The notes under the pieces were generated by a model. That model was not told the DNA's origin and searched no databases. It saw only the letters and a program-made list of their open reading frames with translations. The translations under genes and the position numbers were made by a program. Below, piece after piece: positions 1-54,266 of a DNA stretch of 64,000 nucleotides (positions within the stretch are counted from its first letter, which is position 1; every line of letters starts with the position of its first letter). The stretch is from Acanthaster planci (taxonomy: Eukaryota; Echinodermata; Asteroidea; Valvatida; Acanthasteridae). The stretch is taken from positions 953,069 to 1,017,068 of the forward strand of contig NW_019091424.1 of the NCBI RefSeq assembly GCF_001949145.1, written 5' to 3'.

Positions 1-585
1 CTCAGATGTTTGCTCATGTTGTGTGCCTTTGTTCAGAGAGGCCTGCAAAAAGGTACAATTTGAAAAAGTCTGTTTCTAGCGTTGGGATACAAATGTGACA
101 ACATGAACATTCCGGTACGGCATTGGTCAGCATCATGCACGTGTAAATGTTAGGGCGCAGTGGGTTGATCTGAGCAGGTGCTTGATCTTTACTTAATGGG
201 TCAATCGCTAACAGGTTGTACATGCACACTAGTAGCCATCTTTCAGGTCAATGCTATACCCCTGTGGAACACAAGCGCTGACCAGGGAGATGGCTGCCAT
301 GCATAACATTTATGGCATGATTTGTGGATTATTCTGCCATCAGCCAACTAGGCCAATTGCCAGGCATTTCTTTCTGCATGTAATTCAAATTTGCGGCAGG
401 CTGTTTCCAAACCAGAGTAATCAAAGCTTAAGATTTAGGCCAAGGCCTATTGCTACCATGACTACAGACATGACAGGACTGATTGACCAATTGCAGAGCG
501 CAATTAGGCAACTGTGCAGATCGACCAATACCACTCATCATAAACACGTACGTATGTCAATTGATTTTGTCAATACGGGCATTTC

Positions 586-731
586 ATAATAGTGCACCTC
601 AAAGAGTCTGCAATGTGTTGACCAATCACAGTGTTCTAAATCTGTCGACCCTTCCCAACCATACATTGGGTCGACAGATTTCGTGCACTGTGATTGGTCA
701 ACACATTGCAAACTCTTGGAGGCAAACTATT
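586..731. repeat. Palindromic foldback element (MITE-like)
   Basis: The left arm (about 595-652) and right arm (about 667-723) are near-perfect reverse complements. They share the core GCAATGTGTTGACCAATCAC and the inner block AAATCTGTCGACCC around a loop of about 15 bases. A weaker match continues outward to about 586 and 731. There is no coding capacity. This shape fits a small non-autonomous DNA transposon. Confidence 0.75.
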
Positions 732-1713
732 GTGAAACGTCTGATTGTTACAGTCAAAACTTGTCACTATTGCTAAAATTCATGCCGTCGATATGGACAA
801 GCATGAACAGGGCCCAGGGACATCAAATTCAAAAATCATGCTATTTCAACTCTGCACGAAACCAAAAATCCAGTGACAAAAAAATCCTACATACCGTTTA
901 TAATCATGGAAACAATATTAACAAAGGAATGAACAGATGGAATTTACCAATACAAACCTATTTCTATTACAATTTTGTGCGAGTTTCGATTACAAATTCC
1001 GAGTCGTGCGTGATCAATGCCAAGAAATGTAAGTAGTCGGGTTCTTGTTTGGAGTCGTATCAAGGATGTGTGATAGCGTCTGGTTACTGACAATGACACG
1101 CATTGGTATCAGTGCGCCCTCAACGTTACGGTGAAATTAACTTCTTTGAAGCTTCGTTTGCAGCGGCAAAAACGAAGCAAAGAAAATGGTGAGTGACTTT
1201 CTCTTTTCTTTTTAGACATTCACCCTTCCCTGGCCAATGTCATGCTCTTTCCCACGGATATGACGGGCACCTGCACATGCAGATTTTACCTGTGCCCTTG
1301 TTTTTCGCGAGTGCCTCTCCGGTTTACCAAAATTTGTTGTCAAAGTTGGAGGTGTCCTGGTTTTGATGGATTGTCTTAATGCGCAGTTAGTACGCAGTTC
1401 ACGTTGCCGTACATTGCATATCATGAACACAGCATACGTAGACAGGTACACAGCGTACATTCCATAGCGAGTCACGGTTCGACCCCAGTGACCTTGTAAT
1501 CTTCTCTTGAATGGCCCCCGGATAGGGATTTTTGTGCTGTTTTGTGATTGTTGAAACATTGGTAGAGCAAGGACCAAATAACAATGGTGGTATTCCGGTC
1601 CCAGGGAAGCCTTCTAAAGGAAGTGTAGGCCCCGGGTCGACGGAATTGGAAGGGATGGGGGGAGGCTGTGATGTATATTGCCATTAATTGCCTTACACTT
1701 GACGAAATTTAAA

Positions 1714-1948
1714 GGGATTATTCCAGGTATTAGGGGTCCATTTTTTTGTGTCCCTGTCACATCTGACATTTGATTTTGTAAGTTCAGAACACATTTCCTG
1801 ATCTCCGAGAGTGATGAATTCGTGCAAATTACCTACCAAACGAACAGTTTGAAATCAATTCTGGTGATATTTCCATGTAAACAAACGTCAGATGTAACAG
1901 GAACACAAAAATGCCACACTTTTGGACCCCTTATTTCTGGAATTACCC
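1714..1948. repeat. MITE family A, copy 1
   Basis: The ends are inverted repeats: GGGATTATTCCAGG then TTAGGGGTCCA on the left, and the complement of TTTCTGGAATTACCC on the right. The interior has a subterminal inverted pair related to TCACATCTGACAT/GTCAGATGTAAC. The same layout recurs at 15925-16205 and 38180-38408 and in partial or diverged form at 12935-13130, 36130-36417 and 38741-38812. It is a non-autonomous DNA transposon family of about 230-290 bp with no open frame of its own. Confidence 0.8.
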
Positions 1949-4900
1949 ATAGGTGAGGTTTGAAGCTTTGGAAAGAGTTCCATTTACATGTATGGACGCC
2001 ACTGAATACGTACCCTGTGCACAAACCCTTTGAGACTGGTTTGAAAATTTTAAGTGATTTCTGTGTAAATAACCTGTTTTTTTCCCTTCTAAATGGAACT
2101 TTTCTTGACATGTTTTTACTTTCTAATGGCCAGCAAGTCACTGTAGGGAATAATTACTAACGTCTGTAAACAAACTCTTCCTGAAGTTTTTTACGGTGAA
2201 GGTAGCAAGTTAAGTAAAAGGTTTGCAGTAGGCCTAGCACCATGCAAGATATCTCTTTTGTGAGTATAGGCCTATGTGGTTCTGAAAAAGAAGTCATCTT
2301 TTGGACCTATGCTTTGTCCGTCGTTACTTGTAAAGCCTACCCACTTTTTTTGGGGGGGGGTGTTTTTGTTTTATCCAAGTCTTTTGATTTTCTTTTTTCT
2401 GTTTTTTTTCCTTTTTTTTCAGCCTTTTTCTCTATTATTCATTTGTTAGAATAAACTTTTCCTCTCAGTTTTCATTCAGTCCCCTTTGTTCTCTCAAAAT
2501 CGATATCTCAAGTCTTTTCCTGGTCAAGGATGAATGCTTGAATTTAGGATGTTTTCAAGCTCCTCTGTCAAGTTAATTTTGATTGAAACGTTAAATAAAT
2601 AAACTAAAAGTCAGTTCGAATGGGAATTCTTTTGTGTGAAATTTTTTGGCATCTTTATAATCTTTTCAGCACTCATACACGTCATGCATGGAGCTGAGTT
2701 CCAATCAGGTGGAAATTCTTTCGTATCAACATTAACTTTTTATTTTCCTACTGAAGCAGAAAGCCATACTATATGCGTTTCAGTCAGGCTTGAAAAATTG
2801 GATTAGGAACAAGCATCAAAGTGAAAATGCCCTCCCCCTTCTCCTTTTGTTGGTAGTGAAAATTCGGTGTCATGTACATGTATCGGTAGGATACAACTGG
2901 CCGCAGAGTCGGGTAAGAATTCTATTCACTGCTGAGTTTAGTTCAGAATTTATGCAGCGATCTTAGGCAAGTCGGAAAGTCGTCGAACAAAAGCTGTGAA
3001 AATACTCGGCTAAGAAAAAAAATGAATCATGACTTATGTACATAAAACCACAATGCGATATCGAGGATGAATTGTAAATGTTCAATACGAACAAGAAAAT
3101 TTCTCACAATTCCAACTCACCAAAAAAAACCCCCAAATCTGACCAACAAACACATACACTGCTTTGACGAATATCTTGAGTATGTAGGTTGATCCATGGA
3201 GTGATAATCCCCAGTTTTATTGTCCAACACTGTATGGACTTTTTGAAATAAGTTTACACATTGCTATTCTATGGAACTACTTTTGCTGTTGAACAATATT
3301 TCCCAGGTGCAAATACTTCACTCTTATATCAGAATATTTTTTTCTTAAATTCAATGACTTGAATTTTAAAGAAGCATTCACAAGAAAGGAATGTCACATT
3401 GTTGTCGTACGTGTGTACGACCGTCGGCATACAATTCCATATTGAATTTTATTTACTGGAAACATTTTGCTTTCAAAACATGTTTGGTTTTGACTGGGAA
3501 AGAAAGAGAAAGCTGTAGGAAAAAAAATCACGTAGCAGTCAGACTTTATTGAGCCAGGTTCTCCCCACTTCGGAGGAAGGATCAAAAGCCAGACAGTAGA
3601 TCAATAATTAATTATGCATGAAATCGGCTGCCCGGTCCTTCTGAGCATGCCCAAAACAGGTCCTGTAGGAATGACATGTATTTCACAGCCTCTGATTGGC
3701 TCACCTGCCTGCTGCTCCCCAGCCCGGCATCCTCAGTCTTGTGCTGGTTCAGGGGCCATTATTAATTAAAGGGCTTTCTTGGAGGTGTCAGTGGGGCCCT
3801 TGCTGCATGGCCGGACAGACAAAGAGCAAGCCAGCAGAAATGCAAATTAGAATGACATCATAGAGTGGCTAGTATGCTCCCTGTTATGTACTCATGTACG
3901 TGTATTTAGGCATAAACATGGAAGAAGTGCATGATCTAAGCGGTGATTCACATTTCTCATTGTAAAATAGCCTGTAGCCTTTGAATTTTTGTAAATTATA
4001 AAATCTCTTCTGATTCCATATGTATCGAGTTTTGTTTTGAAAACCTATTGCCTTATTTCCTGCAGGCACATTTTAAATCAAAGCAGAAATTTTAGCCAAA
4101 TGCACATTTCTACGAGCCTTTTAAATTTTTTTATGCCTTCTAATGCTAAATTAAAAATTCTTTGTTGTCATCAACGGGTGAAATTTGTATCTGAAGTTTC
4201 TTTTGAAATATTTGCTATTTTGAGCCAGCTGGGTTCGACAGCCAAAACCCTGTTCTGTGGATCCGCAATTTCCACTACAGGAAAATAAGTTGCTCATTAA
4301 CCACATCTTTGTCAGCAAGAGAATGAGCACAGTGCCTGTAGCTGTAGACCACACCTCTTTTTCAGTCAACCAACAAGGAATTAAAAAAAAAGGACTTGAT
4401 GTTTGTGAGCATGTTCATGTCGATTTGAAAGTACTGAACACAGATCAATTTTTCACTCAATGTTTACTGGTAATGTACAACAGATTGGCTATTCATGCCC
4501 CAGCCACTTGCATTTAAATTGGCGTCTGGTACCCTAGTGTGATTGTCAACATTAACCTCAGTGTATTTGACTGATTAATGATTGCAGCGTCCTAAGATGC
4601 TTCACCGGTTGACCTGGATTCTTATTTTTCATTGTCTCGGATTGGTGCGCATGGTTTGACACTGAAACCATGTTGGTATTAACATGCATGACTGTACAAG
4701 ATATGTGTGTACTGTCAAGAAATAAAATACCAGCTGTGAAAAATATTTCCAGCAAGACCAGCCCTTCATGTACCAAGAAAAGATTTTTACATGTAGAAAT
4801 CCCCAGAAATTTCTTTTCTTCTTCTATAAATTCTCTTTGTTAGTGAGAATGGTGTGGAAGTAGACGCACATAATTGCTTCATTGGGAACAGTGCATTTAT

Positions 4901-5918
4901 AATTTACATGTACATCTCTTGTGAAATGGTAATTGGTGTATTCTCATAAATAGTTATCCATGGCATGCTCACACCAATAGATATAATAATAATATGCATT
5001 GTAAATACAACCATGAATTATTCATGGTGTCCAGTCATTAGTGCTTTATGCATAAGCCATAAATTGAAATGAATATTCATCAGTTTGCATAACAGAACTG
5101 TGGTCCATGCATACTTGTCATCAGTGATTGAGTGACAGCTCGATATTGCCTTTGTTGCACAGTAGTTTGCCTAGATCCAGCTTTACACCAAAAAAAAAAG
5201 ACTATCCCAAATGGAAACAAAGGAAAATAGCCACATATAAGCTATAGTTACCTGGTTACCAGTGTTGCTGGTACACTGTATTATACCAGTTACTATTAAG
5301 AAATTTGAGATTTTATCTGGTGATAATTGGCATGAGTATAGTGTAGAATTTGGTCACCTGAATGCAGAATGCTAGATCTTTGTTAATTTATTTTTCAATT
5401 TATTGATTGATTGTTAATTTTTTAAAAAATCAACCTCGTCTTGTTGTTAAACAGTAGGCCCTATAATTTCAGATGTTTCCAGTATAAGATGGAGAAATGT
5501 GGTGTCATATTACATGTAACTGCAGAGAGTAGGGCAAGAGATGGTCGATGCGATGATGCCTGAGACATTGTCTGTTGAACATTCGAAATGTTGGTGTTTT
5601 ACATTTCACGCACCTTTTCTCAATGTACACGTGTACATGATGAAATCACCTGTAGCATCAGTGCTAAATATGGCACAGTACATGCGCGTGTATTGTGTTT
5701 TGATCATGTTAATTCTATGATGGCATCCGTCTAGTCACCATGACATTTTTCCCCCTCTCTAAGCAACACTGCCACCCGCTGAGCTGGGTGAGCATGTAAT
5801 GACCAACCAGGCATACACAGCTAGTAACCAGTAGCCATATGGTCCATCTCCCACCTCAGCAGCCAGATTATGCTGATGAGGATGAGTGTATGGCTAATCA
5901 TAATAATCTACCCAGGCT

Positions 5919-5978
5919 GTCTCATAAGCCCCAGCCTCCCCTGCCAGTCTCATAAGCCCCAGCCTCCCTTGCCAGACT
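5919..5978. repeat. Short direct repeat
   Basis: The phrase GTCTCATAAGCCCCAGCCTC, followed by CC(C/T)TGCCA, occurs twice head to tail about 29 bp apart. It is a simple local duplication. Confidence 0.7.
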
Positions 5979-7067
5979 CCCCCCCCCCACGGGCTCAGTA
6001 TTCAAACAAGCATCCATTATGCTAATTGTGACCATGGTCTATGCTCCTCTGTGGGTGCATTATAATATCATTACTGTCCCCTGAATGGAGGATGTGCGCA
6101 TAACCTGGCTGAATTTCTCCCATGTGCTCTAGCTGACAGAGCATGTGTTCGGTATCCATTGCATAGAACTCTTTAATACATATTGCTTGAGGAGGAGTCT
6201 GTGTGTCTACCAGACCAGAGTGGTGAGTTGCCTGAATATCCTGCTTTGTTTTTGGACATTCCAAGGCGTAATTAGTGTCGATTGTATCAGCTGGACGGTT
6301 ATCAGTTGTTGTCTGTCTTGGGTTTTGATCTGCGGGTCTTATCCCCTTGCATGTTTTCTGGGGGTGTAGGTGTTTACAAACTCACCTCAGTAGGAACCTG
6401 TGGCCTGTAATTAGTGTTATTGTGGTGTCACTGAAGAAACGAATATCTTGTAGCTGAAGCAATCATGTAAATTCATGGGTTACTCTATAGGCAAGGCCTG
6501 TTGCACACGTGTGGTCATTCCTTTTTTTTTCTTTCTCACAAAAGCAGAGAACTTCATCTCCATTTTTCCTTCAAGAATTTACTGAAATTAATGTACAGAC
6601 TATCTGTGTGTGGCCCTCTACCATACATGCACTGTGTGTCAGGGGACTGACCGCCTTTGCAGAACAGTGGTACAGTCTACAATACTGTGGGTACCAGAAG
6701 GGGTGGAAACCATGCCAGAACTCCCGCTATTTTTTGTTTGTTTGGCATACCGGTATCTCTAAATTTTGAATGAAATCTTCGTGTTCCAAGTTTCATCTCT
6801 TTAATTAAAGATGCTTTAGTATTGTTTGTGTGGATTTTTCTTTCTTTTGTCTGTCAATGCAAAGTTCATTTCTATGAAATACAGAGTATTATTCCGTAGT
6901 AGAAAATATTTGGGACAGCTTGACAGTGCTCTGTTGTCGTGCTTTTCCACACAAGCAGGGGCGATATCAGCCTCCAGAAAGGGGATTGGGGAGTTGACAG
7001 GAGCCTCTGCAGAACTTGTGCCAATGGGCGCACTTTCTCTTTCAACAGGGTATCAGATATTGGTGCC

Positions 7068-7190
7068 CTCGCTGGCCGGCACCATGTCCAGGAGGGAAAG
7101 TTTCTTTTCTTAGGGAATTTTGGACAGGTTTGTTTGCGGGTTTTTGGGTGTCCTCACAAAATACTGGGTCCCCGCAGTAATTGTTGCTCG
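7068..7190. repeat. Dispersed repeat family F (GGTCCCC-rich), copy 1
   Basis: The order of blocks (GGCACCATGTCCAGGAGGGA, then TTCTTAGGGAATTT, then TGTCCTCACAAAATACTGGG and TCCCCGCAG) matches 29683-29832 closely and 27190-27300 more weakly. I found no terminal inverted repeats or coding frame, so the element class is open. Confidence 0.55.
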
Positions 7191-7775
7191 GCCGTATTCA
7201 ACTCTTTTATTTTGCGGCAAATTTACCGCTGGATCTGGAAGAGGGACCGACTGTTTTGAAGAATGTCTCTGAGTGACGAATTAGGGGTAGGATGTTGTGT
7301 CAAACCCCATGCCCTTCCCGTACACCATGGGTTGAGATCCGGGGGAGGGGGGGGTGTACCCCAGCCCCACCTTTTGATCTTAGCTAAATACCCCTTGTCA
7401 TGCCGGTACCAAATATAACCACCCTCCCCTCAGACTTTTCAAGTCACTGACTATACAGTACATGTACATACATGCGCACCCGTAGCCTACCCCACCGACT
7501 CCGCACTTGCCAGCGTCGGAACCTCACCTGTGATCGAGACCACTCTAAGCTCAATGAATGAATACAAAATCTTCCCTCCCCCCCCACATATGACAAGAAA
7601 TCTCCGCCCATGGTGCACATGACGTGCAACGTGACGGCTTACATGTATTCCTTCCTATCCACAGACAAGAATCTAATGCAAACTGTATCCACGCTACCGT
7701 ATCTGATGCCATGTCCATATTTCTTGGCTGTGACTTGAAATTACAGTGTGTTCACAAACATGTCCATACCGTGGT

Positions 7776-7995
7776 GGGGCAAATTTCATAGAGCTGCTTG
7801 AGCAGAGAATTTGCTTAAGCACGAAAAAACCTTGCTTGATAAACAAAGGTTACCAGCTCAAACTCTATGTGATTGTCATGCTAACCAAAAGACATCACAT
7901 CACATGGAGTTTCGGCTGGTTACCTGATTTATCAAGTTAGGTTTTCTCGCGCTTAAGCAAATTTTGTGCTTAAGCAGCTCTTTGAAACTGACCCG
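7776..7995. repeat. MITE family B, copy 1
   Basis: The left end GGGGCAAATTTCATAGAGCT and the right end (AGCAGCTCTTTGAAACTGACCC) are inverted repeats. Subterminal GCTTAAGCACGAAAA/TCGCGCTTAAGC and GGTTACCAGC/GCTGGTTACC pairs make most of the element palindromic. A second full copy is at 38982-39231 and a probable third at 32851-33100. Confidence 0.8.
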
Positions 7996-9739
7996 TGGTT
8001 GTAGCTACTTTCCCGTCACATTGCGTGCAATTTCTAACTGCAGTCAAGCAATACATTAGGAAGTGGCCTTATACCGGTAAGTTATATTACATGTACCAGT
8101 ATTAGGAAGATTTTCAGGGTAATAATGCGAACCTTATTTACATGTAATGGTGATTCCACATGGCACAGGAGTCATGTCAAATACAGACTTTCCACATGAT
8201 ACATGTATGTGCCTGGACATTCGTGTTCATAAATTCTAAAAATCACTCCAAATTAACGCGTCTCAGTGTCTCTGCAGTATGCAACCTTTTGAAGATAATC
8301 AGTTTACTTGCTGGCAATCCCACGTACGATACACGCAGTTTCAGTCCACGGACTTGACAGCTGGACACTGCGTATACATCTGTTTGGATTCTTTTTGTTA
8401 GTCGGCGAAATTTAATGCTACTCTGTCCCCTGTACATTTGGCGCAACTTCTCTGCCAACTGTTGAGCAGCTCGGTGAAGTTGACGCTGGGTTAAAATGTC
8501 AGGAATTATTTAGCTACCGTACATACATGTACGCACAAATGTTCACTTTGTAATCCCAATTAAACTCTCATTTTTTCCATGCTTCATTCATTCACCTGGA
8601 CACCTGTGATCATATTCAGAAGGTGAGTACCTATTGTATATTGAATAGGTGGAATGTTGACCATTTCATAGTCTGTCCTATCCATTTTGTGACCTTCAAC
8701 CTTTTAGGGCGCATGTACTGTACATACCATGTGTGGCTAGATAATGGTCATGCTTGTCAAAAGATTTAGCGTAGCTTTCCCTGTGCTGTAGTAATGGTTG
8801 TCGAAGTACATGTGTCGTGGCGCAGGAGACAGTCCTAGAACGACTGTACATTTACTCACATACATTGTGTAAATCCTGGTTTTGCGTAGATACAGCGTAG
8901 CATCCTAATTCTCTCACAGCTCGGCAGATTTCTTCCATGAGGAAGACATATTATTTTACCTGTACACATACCGTTGAAGACTTTGTGTGCACATCTTGCT
9001 TTTAGTGAGTCACATCAGAGATGGTACATGTAACCGCGTTTTTAGGTAATACATGTACTTACCTGGATGACGAGTTGCTGGTTCCACAGCCTGCATTGAG
9101 CTTACGACTTCTCACAGGTGCATGTGCACGTATTCCTGATTAGCGTTTATTTCTGTGGTTGACTGAATGCATGGTTTGATGATTAGGCTGCCGAAGAAAA
9201 GGTGCATGAGGAATATCACAAACACTGCTGCACACGTTCACAAAGGAGGCCCACCTTCATGTATGAAAGCTTTCTTTAGAAAATCCCGTCATTGTTGTGA
9301 GCAGAGTTGCCACCCAAACACAGCGAGTGATTTTTCTCAAATGAGCGGTCTTTGGCTTGTAGTCTTATTTTGGCAAGCCAGTGCTGCACAACCCTGACCT
9401 TCCACAAACAAGCTTGTGAGCAAGGTTCTGATGAAACCTATTTGCATGTGAGAGTTGCTGTGAACGAGTTTGGACTGCATTCAAAAGTGTAACATTTTTC
9501 TCCCCCCTTCCAAATTTTTCCTTCCAACCTAACTGCTGCCTAATCTACCGAATGCTAATGCAACTAACAATAGCTTGCTGGGTCTTGGGACAACCGGAGT
9601 TGCCGTCATTTTTGTTGGGGTCGTGAGAGAATCCCAACAAAGCTACAAAAAGACATACAGCCGGTGAGTGTCCATAGACATTTCTAAGACTGTGTTGAGT
9701 GGAACTGAGGGACAGTATAGTTAAAACAAATTTATTGCA

Positions 9740-51289
<41,550 letters not shown>

Positions 51290-51589
51290 GGAGGAACCTG
51301 CTCCATAGCAACCATTTCAGATAGCACGATAGCACAGCTGTAGTGAACCTTGTTGTAAACCTGCAAACTTTAATAGACAGTCCATTCCCTCTTCAGAGGT
51401 GACATGTATATGATAGTGCTGATGGAGGTGATCTGATCCCGGTCATTTCTTGATCAAGATCATTTCTTGATCAAGATGCATAAAGTAGCTAGGCAGGAAA
51501 AAGGATTGCTTACTAATAGACCCTGAAAGAGGATCAGTACCAGTCCGGGATTAAAGTTAAAAAGTTTTTGTTGAAGTGTGTTTCTGCTG

Positions 51590-51595
51590 AATAAA
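51590..51595 (+). terminator. Likely polyadenylation signal of CRMP
   Basis: AATAAA lies about 300 bp after the stop codon and is followed by a T-rich run. A longer 3' UTR using a later signal is possible. Confidence 0.5.
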
Positions 51596-53095
51596 ATTTT
51601 TTCCGCTCAGGACAATTTGTGTGCTTTATTAGCAAATATGGGTCCCTTGCATAAAATCTTACAAAGGTTTTCCACAACCCTTTCACTACCGTAGACTTCA
51701 CATAGTCTACTACCAGATCCCATGCACACACAAAATTAACATCAAGTACCCATCTGTATGTGCCCTAGATATTCCAGAGGCACCTGTTGGGGTGTCTTAC
51801 TTAGGCAGTTACACATTTGTGGAAGTCGTTCTGAATGACAGACCTGCAGTTTGTTTGGCAAAGAGTTTCCCTTTTAGTAGATCTTGTGAGCTCGTCATCA
51901 GCTTCACAAGATTGGCGTTGCTTAACACAGAATATCCTGGCCAGCTGACTAGGAGGGTTAACCTACGCAAAGAGATACATACAAGCTTTGTTAACTGAGG
52001 CTGATCAGTGTTGTAGCGGAACTAATCACGGTAAAACTCCCCACTCACCACACACAATACCCCTTCCATCACAGTCCAGATTTGTAGGACACAGGTGCAA
52101 AAGGTGTTATCAATTTAAAAGTGGTTACCAAACTACTGAAGCCATCAGAGTGATACATTGTACATATTCATGGCACAGTGCACTGGGCTATTTTTCAGTC
52201 TGATTAGCACAAAATCTTATTGCATGCATGCATGCACGCACGCACCTAGGCGCAGTAGACACACGTCCCCGTCATTAGGTAGTATGAAAGCTGCGGTCGT
52301 TAACAGGAAACCTACTTACCGGTACTTAGCTCTGTGTGGTCCTTTATTGCAAATGTAACATACATGTGTCTCTATAGAATTTGGAACTATGAACAAGCCT
52401 GGAAAACCTCAGGGTTTTCCCTTCGATGGTTTTTTTGATAATCCATTTTCTTGCCATATGTAATTTGCTACTGTGTCATTTTTATCACTGAAAGGAAAAA
52501 AACTGCCGAGAAAGAAGTTTTGAACTGATGCTCTTCACGCTAGAATACTTTCTGCCCCGATGGAGTGTTCTTTCATAGGTCCAGACTGCTTCTACCTTCA
52601 AGTCTGACACTCATTTAGATACCGTATTTTGACTTAGTGAATTTGATGTCTCGTGTTCCTTCCGTCAGGGATCTTTTTCGTGACTGTAGAGAACACATAA
52701 GCAAATTTTACGAGGAACAAACAACAGCAGGATAATGGAAGTATTTTTGTAGCTTAGAGGTGAGGAAATTGAACCAAATAACAAAACCTTTTTTTTTTAA
52801 TTCCGAATATATTACTGATTTGTAGCACAAAAATTTAGTAGACGTAGTCGCATGTCACCTGTATGCAATTCAGAAAGCAATGCACAGTAGAAGCTGAGAG
52901 CACTATTAGCGTGTGTCAATGTGTGATTTCCCCCCATTTTTTGGAGTTTTAAAAACAAGTGTTTTATGTACATAATTGTTTCTGTTAAAGATATTATTTG
53001 CTGAAGGTCTGAGACTTTATCATCACCGTGCAGAGCGTCACATTTACTCGGCAAAAAGTGGCGTTGAAACAGCACCGTGTGGTGTTTACATTAAA

Positions 53096-53275
53096 CAGAG
53101 GTGTGCAAATGCAGCTTTTTAGCTGATTTCAGCATTTTTTGTTTAGACGTTGACCTCCAATTTCGGCTTTTTTGGTGCTCCTGCTGTGTACAAACGTAAG
53201 GGACTTCTTACATTTCAGCTTTTTGCTTGCTGTTCGCAGCTTGGCCAGCATCAGCATGGCCACTCGCACCTCTGG
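53096..53275. repeat. MITE family D, copy 3
   Basis: AGAGGTGTGCAAATGCAGCTT at the left and CACTCGCACCTCTGG at the right are imperfect inverted ends. Internal TTTCAGCTTTTTGCTTGC matches copy 2. Confidence 0.75.
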
Positions 53276-54164
53276 TTAAACCCTTTCAGTGTTACACCAC
53301 ACTGTGTTAATTTAACACCACCGTTTTTGCAGTGTATGTGTTTGTGTACCAAGCACTTGGCGCTACGCTTGGAGAGGACAAAAAGGTGCAGACGTTATAA
53401 TGTGGGCCCAATGACTCAGGCTTTGGTCGTGTATAATTATATGATGAGGCCTCTAGTTTGATTTTTAAATTTCTGCTAGGCCGTGCTACTTCTCTCTGAG
53501 ATTTTACTGTTCTTCCAAAATGTGTATTAATTCGTGTAGCAGCTTTGAAGTGATGTGTCTGAAATGAATCTCTTGAATATCAGCTTGTGAGTTGTGATGG
53601 TAATTAGACCAAAGGTCCATATTTTCTAAACTAGATTGTTTCTATGGTTTATATGTATATTCTAATTAACCACGAGCGCTCGCCGCACAGTTATATTGTG
53701 ACCACGTCTGAGTCCAAGCTGTGCTTTCCAACCAAGCGCTCTCCGATTAGCTTATGCGTTTAGCCTGGAGCCTACCATGTTTTTCATCGTGGCTAATGTA
53801 TTGACACAGAAGTTTGCACTACGTAGCGCGGTCAAGGGGCCTTCACTACCCTGTAATGTAAGTAGGCTATGCATGCCACATGCGGGATTACAGTGAATGG
53901 GCATTGCGTGGTGATCGGTTCGCATCAGGTGAACCATGTTGAGGTATATCTTCATACACAGGTTCAGGTCGCTATCCCTCCCATGCTTTAACACAGGTTT
54001 AAATCGGCAGTTTTGGGGCAGGTTAATAGAAGTCCCCCTCACAAGCAAGTCAGTTAGCTTGCTCATAGATTTGTCAAAAATTTAGCATGTACATTGAAAA
54101 ATTCCGTGGTACTTATTTCTATAACGTTATCAGTGTCAAGAAGCCAGTTCGGTATTTCAAGAAG

Positions 54165-54266
54165 CCAAGGCCTTTCGGGAACAAAACGCGCGCGCGTGAG
54201 TCAGCGTATGGCTACGCTGATAGGGGAGACTATTGCGCGCGCGCATAGCTGTTCCCGAATGGCCTC
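54165..54266. repeat. CG-rich foldback element
   Basis: AAGGCCTTTCGGGAACA plus CGCGCGCGCG on the left pairs with GCGCGCGCGC plus TGTTCCCGAATGGCCT on the right. An inner CAGCGTA/TACGCTG stem caps it. Alternating CG runs are unusual in this AT-leaning region. Confidence 0.75.

Larger units (their letters stand above)
1..9739. other. Upstream non-coding region of the CRMP gene
   Basis: I found no convincing coding exon in this stretch. Open frames are short, lack family motifs and often run through repeats. It holds several palindromic repeats (listed separately), many copies of the TACATGTA palindrome, homopolymer tracts and a short direct repeat. It probably contains the 5' UTR and promoter of the CRMP long isoform close to 9740, but I could not place a transcription start. 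Confidence 0.6.

Noticed and set aside
1465-1500. tRNA-like B-box word (GGTTCGACCCC)
   Set aside because: No A box at the proper distance, and no cloverleaf can be drawn around it.
53752-54066. 104-codon minus-strand open frame
   Set aside because: No family motif, no good start context and no splice partner. It is likely a chance frame.
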